From Desulfobulbus oralis (GTDB lineage: Bacteria > Desulfobacterota > Desulfobulbia > Desulfobulbales > Desulfobulbaceae): DNA of 64,000 nt. A program made the translations under genes and the position numbers. Shown piece after piece: positions 33,782 to 41,750 of the stretch. The stretch is taken from contig NZ_CP021255.1 of assembly GCF_002952055.1 (NCBI RefSeq), forward strand, positions 682,001 to 746,000, given 5' to 3'. The notes beneath the pieces are model-generated. The model saw only the letters and a program-made list of their open reading frames with translations. It searched no databases and had not been told where the DNA came from. The stretch's first letter is position 1. Every line of letters begins with the position of its first letter.

Positions 33782-35464
33782 ATGAATGATAATTTGAAAA
33801 TAACCGACGTTTCCACTGTTAAAGACCAGATGGTCAGTATCGACATTAAAGATCTGCCCATTCTGCCGCTTGACGTCAAGCCGATGCCGTGGAAGCCCTT
33901 TACAGACGCCCAGAAGGAAAACACCGCCTGCATTCTCGATGAGGTTTGCGCTCTGAACATTCCAATGCCGAAAAGCCCGGCTGAAGAAGAGGATCTGGTG
34001 AACAAGTTCCTGACCGGTATGCGCAAGCTCTTCTCCAAGGAAAACAACTGGACCTGCCTGCCCATGCTGGAAACGAGCATGGACAACTGCGTGCAGTGCA
34101 ATTCCTGCTCGGAAGCCTGCCATCTGTATGAGATGTCGGGCAAAAACGAGATGTACCGGCCGAACTACCGCTCGGAAATCCTGCGCCGCATCTACAAGCA
34201 GTACGTCAAGAAAGAACCGCTGGCCAAGTGGCGCTACGGCGATATGGGCCTCAACTGGAAAACCGTGGCCCGCCTGGGTGAACTGTCCTATCGCTGCAAC
34301 CTGTGCCGCCGCTGCGCGCAGGTCTGCCCGATTGGCGTGGACAACGGCCTCATCGCCCGCGAGATTCGCAAGCTGTTCAGCCAGGAACTTGGTATTCACC
34401 CGCCAGAGTTGCACGACAAGGGTACCATGCTCCAGATGAGAGTGGGCTCTTCCACCGGTTTGACCCCCGAAGTGATCAAAGACACGGTGGCCAGCTTTGA
34501 CGAGGATTTCAGCGAACTCACCGGAGTGAAATTCACGACGCCCTTCGACGTCCAGGGCGCCGACGTTCTCCTGATCCACAATGCCGGAGAAGTCGTGACC
34601 TGGGCCGAAAATGTCGCCGCCTTCTCCATCATCTTCCAGGAGGCCGGCCTGTCCTGGACAATGTCCAGCAAGATGCTGGCCTATGACGGTGTCAACTACG
34701 GCCTCTTCTATGACGATACCCAGCTCGCCCGTATCATTTTGAAGCACATGGAAGCTGCCAAGGAGCTGGGGGTCAAAAAAATTGTCATCGGCGAATGCGG
34801 CCATGCCACCAAGGCCATGAGCGTTATAGGAGATCGCACGGTTCCCTACGACATGCAGGTGCCACGGGAAAGCTGCTATGTCACCCTGCGCGACATCGTC
34901 ATGTCAGGCAAGCTCAAACTCGACCCGTCCCGCAACTTCTTCCCGGTGACCTTGCACGATCCCTGCAACATCGTTCGACTGATGGGTATTGTGGAGCCGC
35001 AGCGTGAAATTCTGCGCAAGATCGCTCCCAAATTCCGGGAAATGCCCTGCAATGGTGTCCACAACTACTGCTGCGGCGGTGGCTCCGGTTTCGCCATCAT
35101 GACCCGCAACAACCTAGAGCAGTGGCGCAACAACATTTCCGGCCGCAAAAAGATGTGGCAGATCAGCGAGGCCTTCAAGGAATGTCTGGGCCCGGAAACC
35201 AAGAAGTATATCTGCGCCCCCTGCTCTAACTGCAAGGGCCAGATTCGTGACATCTTGGGCGTCAACAAGCTCTTTACCAAAAACAGTCTGGCCTATGGCG
35301 GCCTGGTGGAGCTGATCGTGAATGCCATGACGAACGTCAACCCCTTCTCCATCTGGGAAGGCTGTGGTGAAATGGAAATGGTGGACTGGGCAACAGAGGC
35401 CCGGGAAATCTGGGAAGCCCAGCAGACCCAGGAAGCAGGAAATAACAGCGAAGAAAAGAAGTAA
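33782..35464 (+). CDS. HdrD-like iron-sulfur protein (TmcB/DsrK-related)
   Basis: The ATG at 33782, preceded by GAGGAGG, gives 560 residues; a GTG at 33755 is the alternative start. Two 4Fe-4S clusters are encoded by CVQCNSCSEACH (about 103-114) and CNLCRRCAQVCP (about 171-182). CCG domains follow, with the full NYCCGGGSGFAI motif near 430 and a degenerate second one ending CAPCSNCKGQ near 480. This is the heterodisulfide-reductase D layout of DsrK/TmcB. With the upstream cytochrome b it probably couples quinol and thiol/disulfide or DsrC chemistry. The downstream sulfur-relay genes fit that view, but the exact complex cannot be named from motifs. Confidence 0.85.
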   Translation: MNDNLKITDVSTVKDQMVSIDIKDLPILPLDVKPMPWKPFTDAQKENTACILDEVCALNIPMPKSPAEEEDLVNKFLTGMRKLFSKENNWTCLPMLETSMDNCVQCNSCSEACHLYEMSGKNEMYRPNYRSEILRRIYKQYVKKEPLAKWRYGDMGLNWKTVARLGELSYRCNLCRRCAQVCPIGVDNGLIAREIRKLFSQELGIHPPELHDKGTMLQMRVGSSTGLTPEVIKDTVASFDEDFSELTGVKFTTPFDVQGADVLLIHNAGEVVTWAENVAAFSIIFQEAGLSWTMSSKMLAYDGVNYGLFYDDTQLARIILKHMEAAKELGVKKIVIGECGHATKAMSVIGDRTVPYDMQVPRESCYVTLRDIVMSGKLKLDPSRNFFPVTLHDPCNIVRLMGIVEPQREILRKIAPKFREMPCNGVHNYCCGGGSGFAIMTRNNLEQWRNNISGRKKMWQISEAFKECLGPETKKYICAPCSNCKGQIRDILGVNKLFTKNSLAYGGLVELIVNAMTNVNPFSIWEGCGEMEMVDWATEAREIWEAQQTQEAGNNSEEKK

Positions 35465-35480
35465 TTTTTGCGTATACTAA

Positions 35481-35519
35481 AAAAAGGGGGAAGGTTGGAA
35501 GCCTTTCCCCTTTTTTTTT
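35481..35519 (+). terminator. Rho-independent terminator
   Basis: A stem formed by GGGGGAAGG and CCTTTCCCC, flanked by A7 and T9, closes the cytochrome b/HdrD-like operon. Confidence 0.9.
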
Positions 35520-35567
35520 GCCTTTTCTCTTTTCCTGTCTGGAATGGAAAAAGATGCATATTCCTGC

Positions 35568-35596
35568 TTGACAAGGCGGGGCATTCTTTTTAGCCT
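35568..35596 (+). promoter_or_regulatory. Sigma70-like promoter of the sulfur-relay operon
   Basis: A perfect -35 TTGACA (35568-35573) is followed after 17 bp by TAGCCT (35591-35596), 44 bp before the TusA-like start. Confidence 0.5.
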
Positions 35597-35639
35597 TTTT
35601 GCCAACCCACGCCTTTATTTCCCAAACCAAGGAAGTACC

Positions 35640-35891
35640 ATGATCAAACAGGTATCCGGAGAAATCTCTGCCGACGCTGTTCTGGATGCCCGGGACCTCA
35701 GTTGCCCCATGCCGCTTCTGCGCGTAAAACAGGAAATCGAACGCATCAAAAGCGGGCAGATTCTGCTTGTGCAGAGCACTGACCCTGGCTCACGCAACGA
35801 TATTCCCGACTGGTGTGCCCGTATCGGACACGAATATCTGGGTGAACGTCAGGAAATCAACTACACCACCTACTATATCAGGAAGGGTTGA
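35640..35891 (+). CDS. TusA-family sulfur carrier protein
   Basis: From ATG 35640 (AAGGAAG upstream) the protein has 83 residues. It contains LDARDLSCPMPLLRVKQEI, whose CPxP motif (Cys23) is the persulfide-carrying site of TusA/SirA proteins. The fold would be the small two-layer alpha/beta sandwich. It carries sulfane sulfur to acceptor proteins in the cytoplasm. It opens a four-gene set with two DsrE-like proteins, each overlapping the next by 4 bp. Confidence 0.92.
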   Translation: MIKQVSGEISADAVLDARDLSCPMPLLRVKQEIERIKSGQILLVQSTDPGSRNDIPDWCARIGHEYLGERQEINYTTYYIRKG

Positions 35892-36250
35892 TTGGCCCGC
35901 TTTGTCCTGTGAGGAATAGCATCACCACTGATCCCAACAAACTGGGAATTATCGTCACATCGCCCGAGCACCTGCGCCACGTGCTCGGGATAGTGCAGGC
36001 AGCCCTGCGCGCGGGAAAAGGTATCAAGGTTTTTTTGACCGGAAAAGCTGTCCATCTCACCAAATGCGCCGAATTTTCGGTACTGGCCGGGATGTGCGCA
36101 GTGGATGATCTGGCGATCTGCGCCGACAGTTACGCCTGCGAAGGCTACGATGTTGCAGACATCCCCCACGGCATAAGCTGCAGACAAATGCGCACCCAGG
36201 CTTTTCTGGGAGCGATCCTGGCCGAGTGCGGCAGGTATGTCGTTCTATGA
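35888..36250 (+). CDS. DsrE-like sulfur-relay protein
   Basis: The frame starts with TTG at 35888, overlapping the TusA stop (TTGA); GTG at 35909 is an alternative. The protein of up to 120 residues fits the DsrE fold: a first strand LGIIVTSPEHL, a VQAALRAGKGIKVFLTG helix-strand pair and a Cys-containing loop (CADSYACEGY, about 78-87). Other Cys at about 59, 67 and 99 are candidate sulfur acceptors. It likely receives sulfur from TusA. Its exact subfamily (DsrE, DsrF or DsrE2) is unclear. Confidence 0.7.
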   Translation: MIGPLCPVRNSITTDPNKLGIIVTSPEHLRHVLGIVQAALRAGKGIKVFLTGKAVHLTKCAEFSVLAGMCAVDDLAICADSYACEGYDVADIPHGISCRQMRTQAFLGAILAECGRYVVL

Positions 36251-36603
36251 GAACCCTCAAAGTCTATATCCTGATCACCAACAGGCTTTTCCACGACGGC
36301 ATTCGCTCCGGCCTGGGCCTGACATTGGAAAATCACTATGTCTACCCGGTGGTCATGAATGACAAGTTTGATTTGCTGTCCGGCTATATGCAGGAAAACA
36401 TCAACTGGATCAGCGAAATGGGAGGGCAGGTATTTACCTGCGCCACTGAAACTGATGAAGAGTCTGCCGACCTCAAACTGAGCTGTATCACTCTCGAAGA
36501 ACTGGGCGAGCTTTTGCGGGACGCCGATTTCATTATTCCTTACGGCCTGCCCACCGCCTCTTATGCTCCACCTGCATGCAGCAGAAATAGGGAGAGGGGA
36601 TGA
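36247..36603 (+). CDS. Second DsrE-like protein
   Basis: The ATG at 36247 overlaps the previous stop (ATGA) and gives 118 residues. The first strand and helix (LKVYILITNRLFHDGIRSG) and later SGYMQENINWISEMGGQVFTC followed by LGELLRDADFIIPYG match the DsrE/DsrF layout of alternating strands and helices. Cysteines occur at about 64, 77 and 111. It probably forms a heteromer with the preceding DsrE-like protein, as DsrE and DsrF do. Operon position supports a sulfur-relay role. Confidence 0.65.
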   Translation: MRTLKVYILITNRLFHDGIRSGLGLTLENHYVYPVVMNDKFDLLSGYMQENINWISEMGGQVFTCATETDEESADLKLSCITLEELGELLRDADFIIPYGLPTASYAPPACSRNRERG

Positions 36604-36773
36604 AAATTTTACAGGTGTACCGCTCTGAGCCTTCTGAACAGGTCAAAAAGCTGGTAAAAATTCTCAATCGGGACCGCGTGGCCGACGAATTTCGCCTGTA
36701 CGACGATGATCCCGATTATGACCTCCTGGTCCGAAAAATTTTTGCCAACGATAAAACGGTCTGCTGGTGGTAA
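36600..36773 (+). CDS. 57-residue protein closing the sulfur-relay operon, possibly DsrH/TusB-like
   Basis: A short frame starts with ATG at 36600, overlapping the previous stop (ATGA), and ends at TAA 36771-36773. It begins MKILQVYRSEP and ends NDKTVCWW. The first strand and the C-terminal YDLLVRKIF-x-NDKTV-x-W pattern recall the end of DsrH/TusB proteins, and the penultimate-region Cys would match their conserved Cys. At 57 residues it is much shorter than the usual 95 or so. Codon use and the ATGA coupling support a real gene. The family link is inference. Confidence 0.65.
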   Translation: MKILQVYRSEPSEQVKKLVKILNRDRVADEFRLYDDDPDYDLLVRKIFANDKTVCWW

Positions 36774-36782
36774 ACGACAGCG

Positions 36783-37895
36783 CTATCCGAAAAAGAACCT
36801 CATGATGCAGTTGTGGAACCAGGGCCGAAATTGCCGGATTTTGTTGTTTTCCCGGCTGGGATGTACACGATTGGTGAGCAGCACCACCACTTTGTCCTGC
36901 TGCAAATCAATCCAAAACGAAGTACCGGTAAAACCCAAATGACCAACTGTTGTTTGGGAAAAACAGTCGCCACTGCTGGAGTGGGCGGCACTTGGCCGGT
37001 CAAAACCCAGGGCCCAGGGCCCGGCAGGACTGGTGTAATCCAGAAAAAGGCGCAAAACTTCACTGTCCATGTACGGGTGCCTCTGCCGGCCGTGCCAGAT
37101 ATCCGCCAGCAGGATACACAACTCACCCACCGCAGGAGCCTTACCGAAAAGACCCGCATGCCCGGCCGTTCCCCCCAGGAGCCAGGCGTGTTCATCGTGG
37201 ACTTCACCCACCAGCAAACGGCCGCGCCAGGGACAATGCTCCGTGGCCGCTATATTCTCCCTTGTCTGAGCAGGCACAGCGCCTATTGGCCGGAAAGCGA
37301 GCCCCTCTTCTAAGCCTATGGGGCCTGCTATGGTTGCTCTGAAAAAATCGGCAAGCGAGCCCTCGGCTACCTCTTCGACTATCCGGCCCAGCACCATATA
37401 ACCCAAATCACTGTACACGCAGCTCGTCCGGCATTCATATTCAAAGGCCTCCCGAGCTATCAGGTTAAAAAGCCATTCCTGGTTATCTGCCTGCTGTAGC
37501 GGCGCAAATTGTCTGAAGTACTCACGGTACGCAGGCAGGCCCGAGCTATGGCTCAGCAGGTCTGAAATCCTTATCTGCTGCCAGTGGACCGGATAATCCC
37601 GGCAACACAAAAGACTGGCCAGAGGAGTTGAGAGATCCAGTTTTTTTTTGCTAACCAGAGCAGCTACGCAAAGTGCCGTGCACAACGGCTTGGTGAGGGA
37701 GGCCAAATCGAAAAGAGTATCGCCATCAAGCTTCTGGTCCTCTCTTCCATTTTGCGTCTGGCCGCAGGCTGCAATGAGCTTTTTCCACCTGCTTTTTTTT
37801 CTAAAGGCCACAAAGGAGGAGGCACCTGAGCAGACCTTTTCCAAAACGGCCTGCCGGCACAGCGAAAAAAGGAATTCATCTTGCTGTTTTTCCAT
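36783..37895 (-). CDS. Serine hydrolase of the class C beta-lactamase/PBP-like family
   Basis: This 370-residue protein has the S-x-x-K motif in DLASLTKP (about 64-71), a YSDLGYMVLG segment (about 161-170; YSD in place of YxN) and an HxG-like LGFTG near 320. There is no clear signal peptide (start MEKQQDEFLF), so it may be cytoplasmic. Members include esterases, D-aminopeptidases and carboxypeptidases, so antibiotic resistance should not be assumed. It runs convergent to the sulfur-relay operon and divergent from dnaN. Confidence 0.82.
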   Translation of the reverse strand: MEKQQDEFLFSLCRQAVLEKVCSGASSFVAFRKKSRWKKLIAACGQTQNGREDQKLDGDTLFDLASLTKPLCTALCVAALVSKKKLDLSTPLASLLCCRDYPVHWQQIRISDLLSHSSGLPAYREYFRQFAPLQQADNQEWLFNLIAREAFEYECRTSCVYSDLGYMVLGRIVEEVAEGSLADFFRATIAGPIGLEEGLAFRPIGAVPAQTRENIAATEHCPWRGRLLVGEVHDEHAWLLGGTAGHAGLFGKAPAVGELCILLADIWHGRQRHPYMDSEVLRLFLDYTSPAGPWALGFDRPSAAHSSSGDCFSQTTVGHLGFTGTSFWIDLQQDKVVVLLTNRVHPSRENNKIRQFRPWFHNCIMRFFFG

Positions 37896-37984
37896 GGTTT
37901 CTTATATATTTTTTTTGAGGGAACATTTGATTTTTTTAATAAATTAAGGTAGTTTAATGGGCTGTGCCAATTCTGTGGCCAAAA

Positions 37985-38085
37985 TAATGTGGATAAGGTG
38001 TTCAAAGAAGAAAAATGCCTTGTTTTCCCATGTTATCCACCATGCATACACAAAAAGGAATATCATAAAAGTTTATGATATTCCA
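37985..38085. promoter_or_regulatory. DnaA boxes and 11-bp palindrome upstream of dnaN
   Basis: A perfect DnaA box lies on the minus strand at 37988-37996 (TGTGGATAA on plus) and a one-mismatch box (TTATCCACC) at 38033-38041. A perfect 11-bp inverted repeat follows, GGAATATCATA (38057-38067) and TATGATATTCC (38074-38084) with a 6-nt spacer. The region is AT-rich. It may be part of a replication origin or a DnaA-controlled promoter of dnaN. Confidence 0.55.
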
Positions 38086-38158
38086 AGAGCTTAACATGTA
38101 AATCCACCGTGTAACCAGCATAACAATTACAACAAATCTATAAAAATAGGAATAAATT

Positions 38159-39289
38159 ATGGGATTACACTGCATAGTTCGCTGTGACGATCTTTTGAAG
38201 GCGGTCAGCGCTCAACAGAATATTACGGGGAAAAAGGGCAGCATGGCCATTCTCAGTAATCTGCTTTTGGAAACGGATGACAATCACCTGATCTGTACTG
38301 GTACTGATTTGGAAATAGGACTAAAGCAAATTATTGCCGCTGAAATTATCGAAGCGGGAAAAATTACGCTTCCGGCGAAAAAACTTTTCGAGCTTGCCCG
38401 TGAATCAGGGGGAAATGATATCGTTTTGAAAGAACAGGATAACGCTTGGGTAGAAATAGAAGCCGGTTCAGGGCATTATCGTTTGGCAGGTATGCAAGCA
38501 GACGAATTTCCTCAGTTTCCCCTTTATGACGAAAAAGCACAAATTGCTGTAAAAAGTGAAATATTTACAGAAATTATAGATAAAACTTATTTTTCCATAG
38601 CACAAGATAAAGAGAGTATCTTTTCTCTTACGGCTGCATTATTACAAAAATATAAAGAAGAAGAAAATACCTATATAAAAATGGTGACAAGTGATGGTCA
38701 TCGTCTATCTTTATGCAGTAAGAAAATTGAAACTAATATAGATATATTAGAATTAAATTCTTCTACTTTAATACCACGTAGAGGGATACAGGAAATACGT
38801 AAATTCTGTGAAAATATTGATATTATTAATTTGGGAATTGAGGAAAAACAAATTGTATTAAAAGACGAAAGCTCTATTTTAATTGTTCGCCTTATGAAAG
38901 GCGATTTTCCTGATTTTGCTTCACTATTACAAAGTATATCACAAGAAAATATTGTACATATAAATCGTATCCGTTTTCTAGAAGCATTAAAAAGAATAAA
39001 CCTTTTTACAGAAGATATTTCTCATGCTATAAAGATAAGCCTAACACAAAACAAGATTATTCTTAATTCACAACATACGGAATACGGATCTGCAACTGAT
39101 TCGTTTGAAATACAATATGGAGGAGAAGATATTGATCTTGCTTTTAACTGTCGATATTTTATAGAAGTTATACAAGTTATGGAGGGTGATATTATAAAAT
39201 TAACGGTTAAAGATGAAAAAAGCCCTTGTATGATTACTTCGGATCAGGATGAGGGTTTTCTCTGTGTCATTATGCCAATGAAACTATAA
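38159..39289 (+). CDS. dnaN: DNA polymerase III beta sliding clamp
   Basis: This 376-residue protein has the three-fold clamp architecture with signature segments KKGSMAILSNLLLE, TLPAKKLFELARE, GHYRLAGMQADEFP, TSDGHRLSLCSKK and a C-terminal VIMPMKL (P-x-M-x-L at the end). It encircles DNA and tethers polymerase III. Base composition is markedly AT-rich with A/U-ending codons, unlike most of the window. gyrB starts 12 bp after the stop; dnaA and recF are not adjacent. Confidence 0.97.
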   Translation: MGLHCIVRCDDLLKAVSAQQNITGKKGSMAILSNLLLETDDNHLICTGTDLEIGLKQIIAAEIIEAGKITLPAKKLFELARESGGNDIVLKEQDNAWVEIEAGSGHYRLAGMQADEFPQFPLYDEKAQIAVKSEIFTEIIDKTYFSIAQDKESIFSLTAALLQKYKEEENTYIKMVTSDGHRLSLCSKKIETNIDILELNSSTLIPRRGIQEIRKFCENIDIINLGIEEKQIVLKDESSILIVRLMKGDFPDFASLLQSISQENIVHINRIRFLEALKRINLFTEDISHAIKISLTQNKIILNSQHTEYGSATDSFEIQYGGEDIDLAFNCRYFIEVIQVMEGDIIKLTVKDEKSPCMITSDQDEGFLCVIMPMKL

Positions 39290-39301
39290 AATCGATTGAT
39301 T

Positions 39302-41698
39302 ATGTCAAAAACCAACTACGATGCTGAACAGATCAAGGTACTGGAGGGGCTGGAAGCGGTTCGTAAACGGCCTGCCATGTATATCGGTAATACTGCTGAA
39401 GAAGGCCTGCATCATCTTATTTATGAAGTGGTCGATAACTCCATAGATGAAGCTCTAGCTGGTTATTGTACCGAGATCAGTATTACTATTCATGAAGATA
39501 ATTCGATCACGGTTGAAGATAATGGTCGTGGTATTCCAGTAGATAAACACCCGACAGAAAAGATTTCTGCGCTGGAACTGGTCATGACTACATTACATGC
39601 AGGTGGTAAATTTGATAATTCCACCTATAAAGTTTCAGGAGGTTTACACGGAGTGGGTGTATCCGTTGTTAATGCTCTCAGTACCCAAACTGTAGCCACC
39701 GTTAAGCGTAATGGTCATATATATCGACAAAGCTATGAATATGGTAAACGAACAAGCGAACTGGAAGATTTAGGATCATGTGATGGTCGAGGAACAATTA
39801 TATTTTTTGCTCCAGATCCCTCTATTTTTACCGAAACAACTATTTTTCGATATGATATTGTCAAAACTAGGCTTCGTGAATTAGCCTTTTTGAATAAGGA
39901 TATTCGTATAAATTTAAAAGATGAACGGGATGGCGCAGAAGATACTTTTTACTATGATGGTGGTATTATTTCCTATGTAGAATTTTTGAATCGTAACCGT
40001 ACAGCAGTTCATGCACAGCCTATTTTTTTATCTGGTGAAAAAGACAATGTACAGGTAGAGGTCTGCTTACAGTATATAGACGGTTATACTGAACGACTTT
40101 TTTCCTTTGTCAACAATATCAATACCCGGGAGGGTGGTACCCATATCGCTGGTTTTCGCGCTGCCTTGACCAAGTGCATCAATCGTTATGCCAATGACGA
40201 AAATGCTCCTAAAAATCTGAAGGAAAAGATGGAGGGAGATGATGTACGCGAAGGCCTGACCTGTATAGTTTCCGTGCGTGTGCCAAATCCACAGTTTGAG
40301 GGGCAGACTAAAACCAAGCTGGGGAATTCGGAAGTCAAATCCATTGTGGAAAACATTTGTACGGACAAACTTTCCATATACTTCGAGCAGAATCCGGCTG
40401 TGGCCAGAGCCATACTTGGCAAGGCAGTGGAAGCCGCCCGTGCCCGTGAGGCAGCAAGGCGCGCACGGGATCTTTCCCGAAAAAAAGGCACCCTGTCCGT
40501 GATGATGGCCGGTAAGCTGGCTGAATGTCAAAGCAAAAAACCGGAGGAGCGCGAACTCTTCATAGTGGAGGGGGACTCTGCCGGAGGCTCGGCCAAACAG
40601 GGCCGTGACCGCAGTATTCAGGCCATTTTGCCCTTGCGTGGCAAAATAATGAATGTGGAAAAGGCCCGCTTTGACAAAATGCTCGGTTCAGAGGAAATAA
40701 AGCAGTTGGTGGCATCCCTTGGCACCGGTATTGGAGAAGGCGAATTTGATCTGGAAAAGCTGCGCTACCATAAAGTTATCATCATGACTGATGCTGATGT
40801 GGATGGCGCCCATATCCGCACGCTTTTACTTACCTTCTTTTATCGACAGATGCTGCCGCTCATAGAAAAGGGTCATATCTATATTGGTCAACCCCCACTT
40901 TACCGGCTGGGAAAGGGCAAAAAGGAGCAATACTTCCTGAATGACGAGGAATTGGACAGATTTCTTTATACCCAGGCCAGCACTACCTTACAGATCAACA
41001 AAAAAAATGAAGAAAAGCTGGAATCGGAGAGCATGATCCGGCTTCTGCATGATCTATCCCGTTTTGCTCAACTTCTGGACTATCTGCAGCGCCTGAATGT
41101 ACCAGAAGCATTGGTGCTTTTTCTGCTGGCTCAGGATATTCGCAGTGCCCGGCAATTCGAAGACAGCGCTGTGGTCGAAAATCTGGTGGCGAAACTGAAG
41201 GAGCAGCAGGTTCAGTGCAGCGAATTGCGTTCTTGTTCCTGGCGTCACAGTTGTTTTGAATGTGACGTTATTTTTTCCGGCCAGGCCCGGCAGGCAGCGG
41301 TTATGGGACCAGGAGTGCCGCTCTTGCCGGAATACCGGCAGGCAGCAGTGCTCTACAAGAATATTCGGCCCTATCTGGAAGGTAGTTTTGAAATTGCCAA
41401 AAGAGACGATGCCAATTCGCTTCTGCAGGCGGACAACTGGCGTATGCTGCTCACCATGGTAAGGGATGAAACCTTCAAGGGCAGTCATTTACAGCGCTAC
41501 AAGGGTCTTGGTGAAATGAATCCCGAACAGCTTTGGGAAACCACCATGAACCCGGCCAACCGTACCCTGATCCAGGTGCATGTCGATGATATGGCGGTCA
41601 GTGACGACATGTTCACTACCCTGATGGGTGACAAGGTAGATGCCCGACGCGAGTTCATTCAGAGCAACGCGCTCTCTGCCGTGGACCTGGATATCTGA
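39302..41698 (+). CDS. gyrB: DNA gyrase subunit B
   Basis: From ATG 39302 the protein has 798 residues; a TTG two codons upstream is less likely. The GHKL ATPase has EVVDNSIDEAL, VEDNGRGIPVD and SGGLHGVGVSVVNAL. The TOPRIM domain has EGDSAGGSAKQ and DADVDGAHI. The end carries HLQRYKGLGEMNPEQLW, binding GyrA. It supplies ATP hydrolysis for negative supercoiling. The first 800 or so bases are AT-rich; from about 40.1 kb the gene abruptly turns GC-rich. Confidence 0.98.
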   Translation: MSKTNYDAEQIKVLEGLEAVRKRPAMYIGNTAEEGLHHLIYEVVDNSIDEALAGYCTEISITIHEDNSITVEDNGRGIPVDKHPTEKISALELVMTTLHAGGKFDNSTYKVSGGLHGVGVSVVNALSTQTVATVKRNGHIYRQSYEYGKRTSELEDLGSCDGRGTIIFFAPDPSIFTETTIFRYDIVKTRLRELAFLNKDIRINLKDERDGAEDTFYYDGGIISYVEFLNRNRTAVHAQPIFLSGEKDNVQVEVCLQYIDGYTERLFSFVNNINTREGGTHIAGFRAALTKCINRYANDENAPKNLKEKMEGDDVREGLTCIVSVRVPNPQFEGQTKTKLGNSEVKSIVENICTDKLSIYFEQNPAVARAILGKAVEAARAREAARRARDLSRKKGTLSVMMAGKLAECQSKKPEERELFIVEGDSAGGSAKQGRDRSIQAILPLRGKIMNVEKARFDKMLGSEEIKQLVASLGTGIGEGEFDLEKLRYHKVIIMTDADVDGAHIRTLLLTFFYRQMLPLIEKGHIYIGQPPLYRLGKGKKEQYFLNDEELDRFLYTQASTTLQINKKNEEKLESESMIRLLHDLSRFAQLLDYLQRLNVPEALVLFLLAQDIRSARQFEDSAVVENLVAKLKEQQVQCSELRSCSWRHSCFECDVIFSGQARQAAVMGPGVPLLPEYRQAAVLYKNIRPYLEGSFEIAKRDDANSLLQADNWRMLLTMVRDETFKGSHLQRYKGLGEMNPEQLWETTMNPANRTLIQVHVDDMAVSDDMFTTLMGDKVDARREFIQSNALSAVDLDI

Positions 41699-41750
41699 AA
41701 TTTCCACAAAGCCGCCGGCAAAGCCCTGACGGCATCTTTTTTTGATCATT

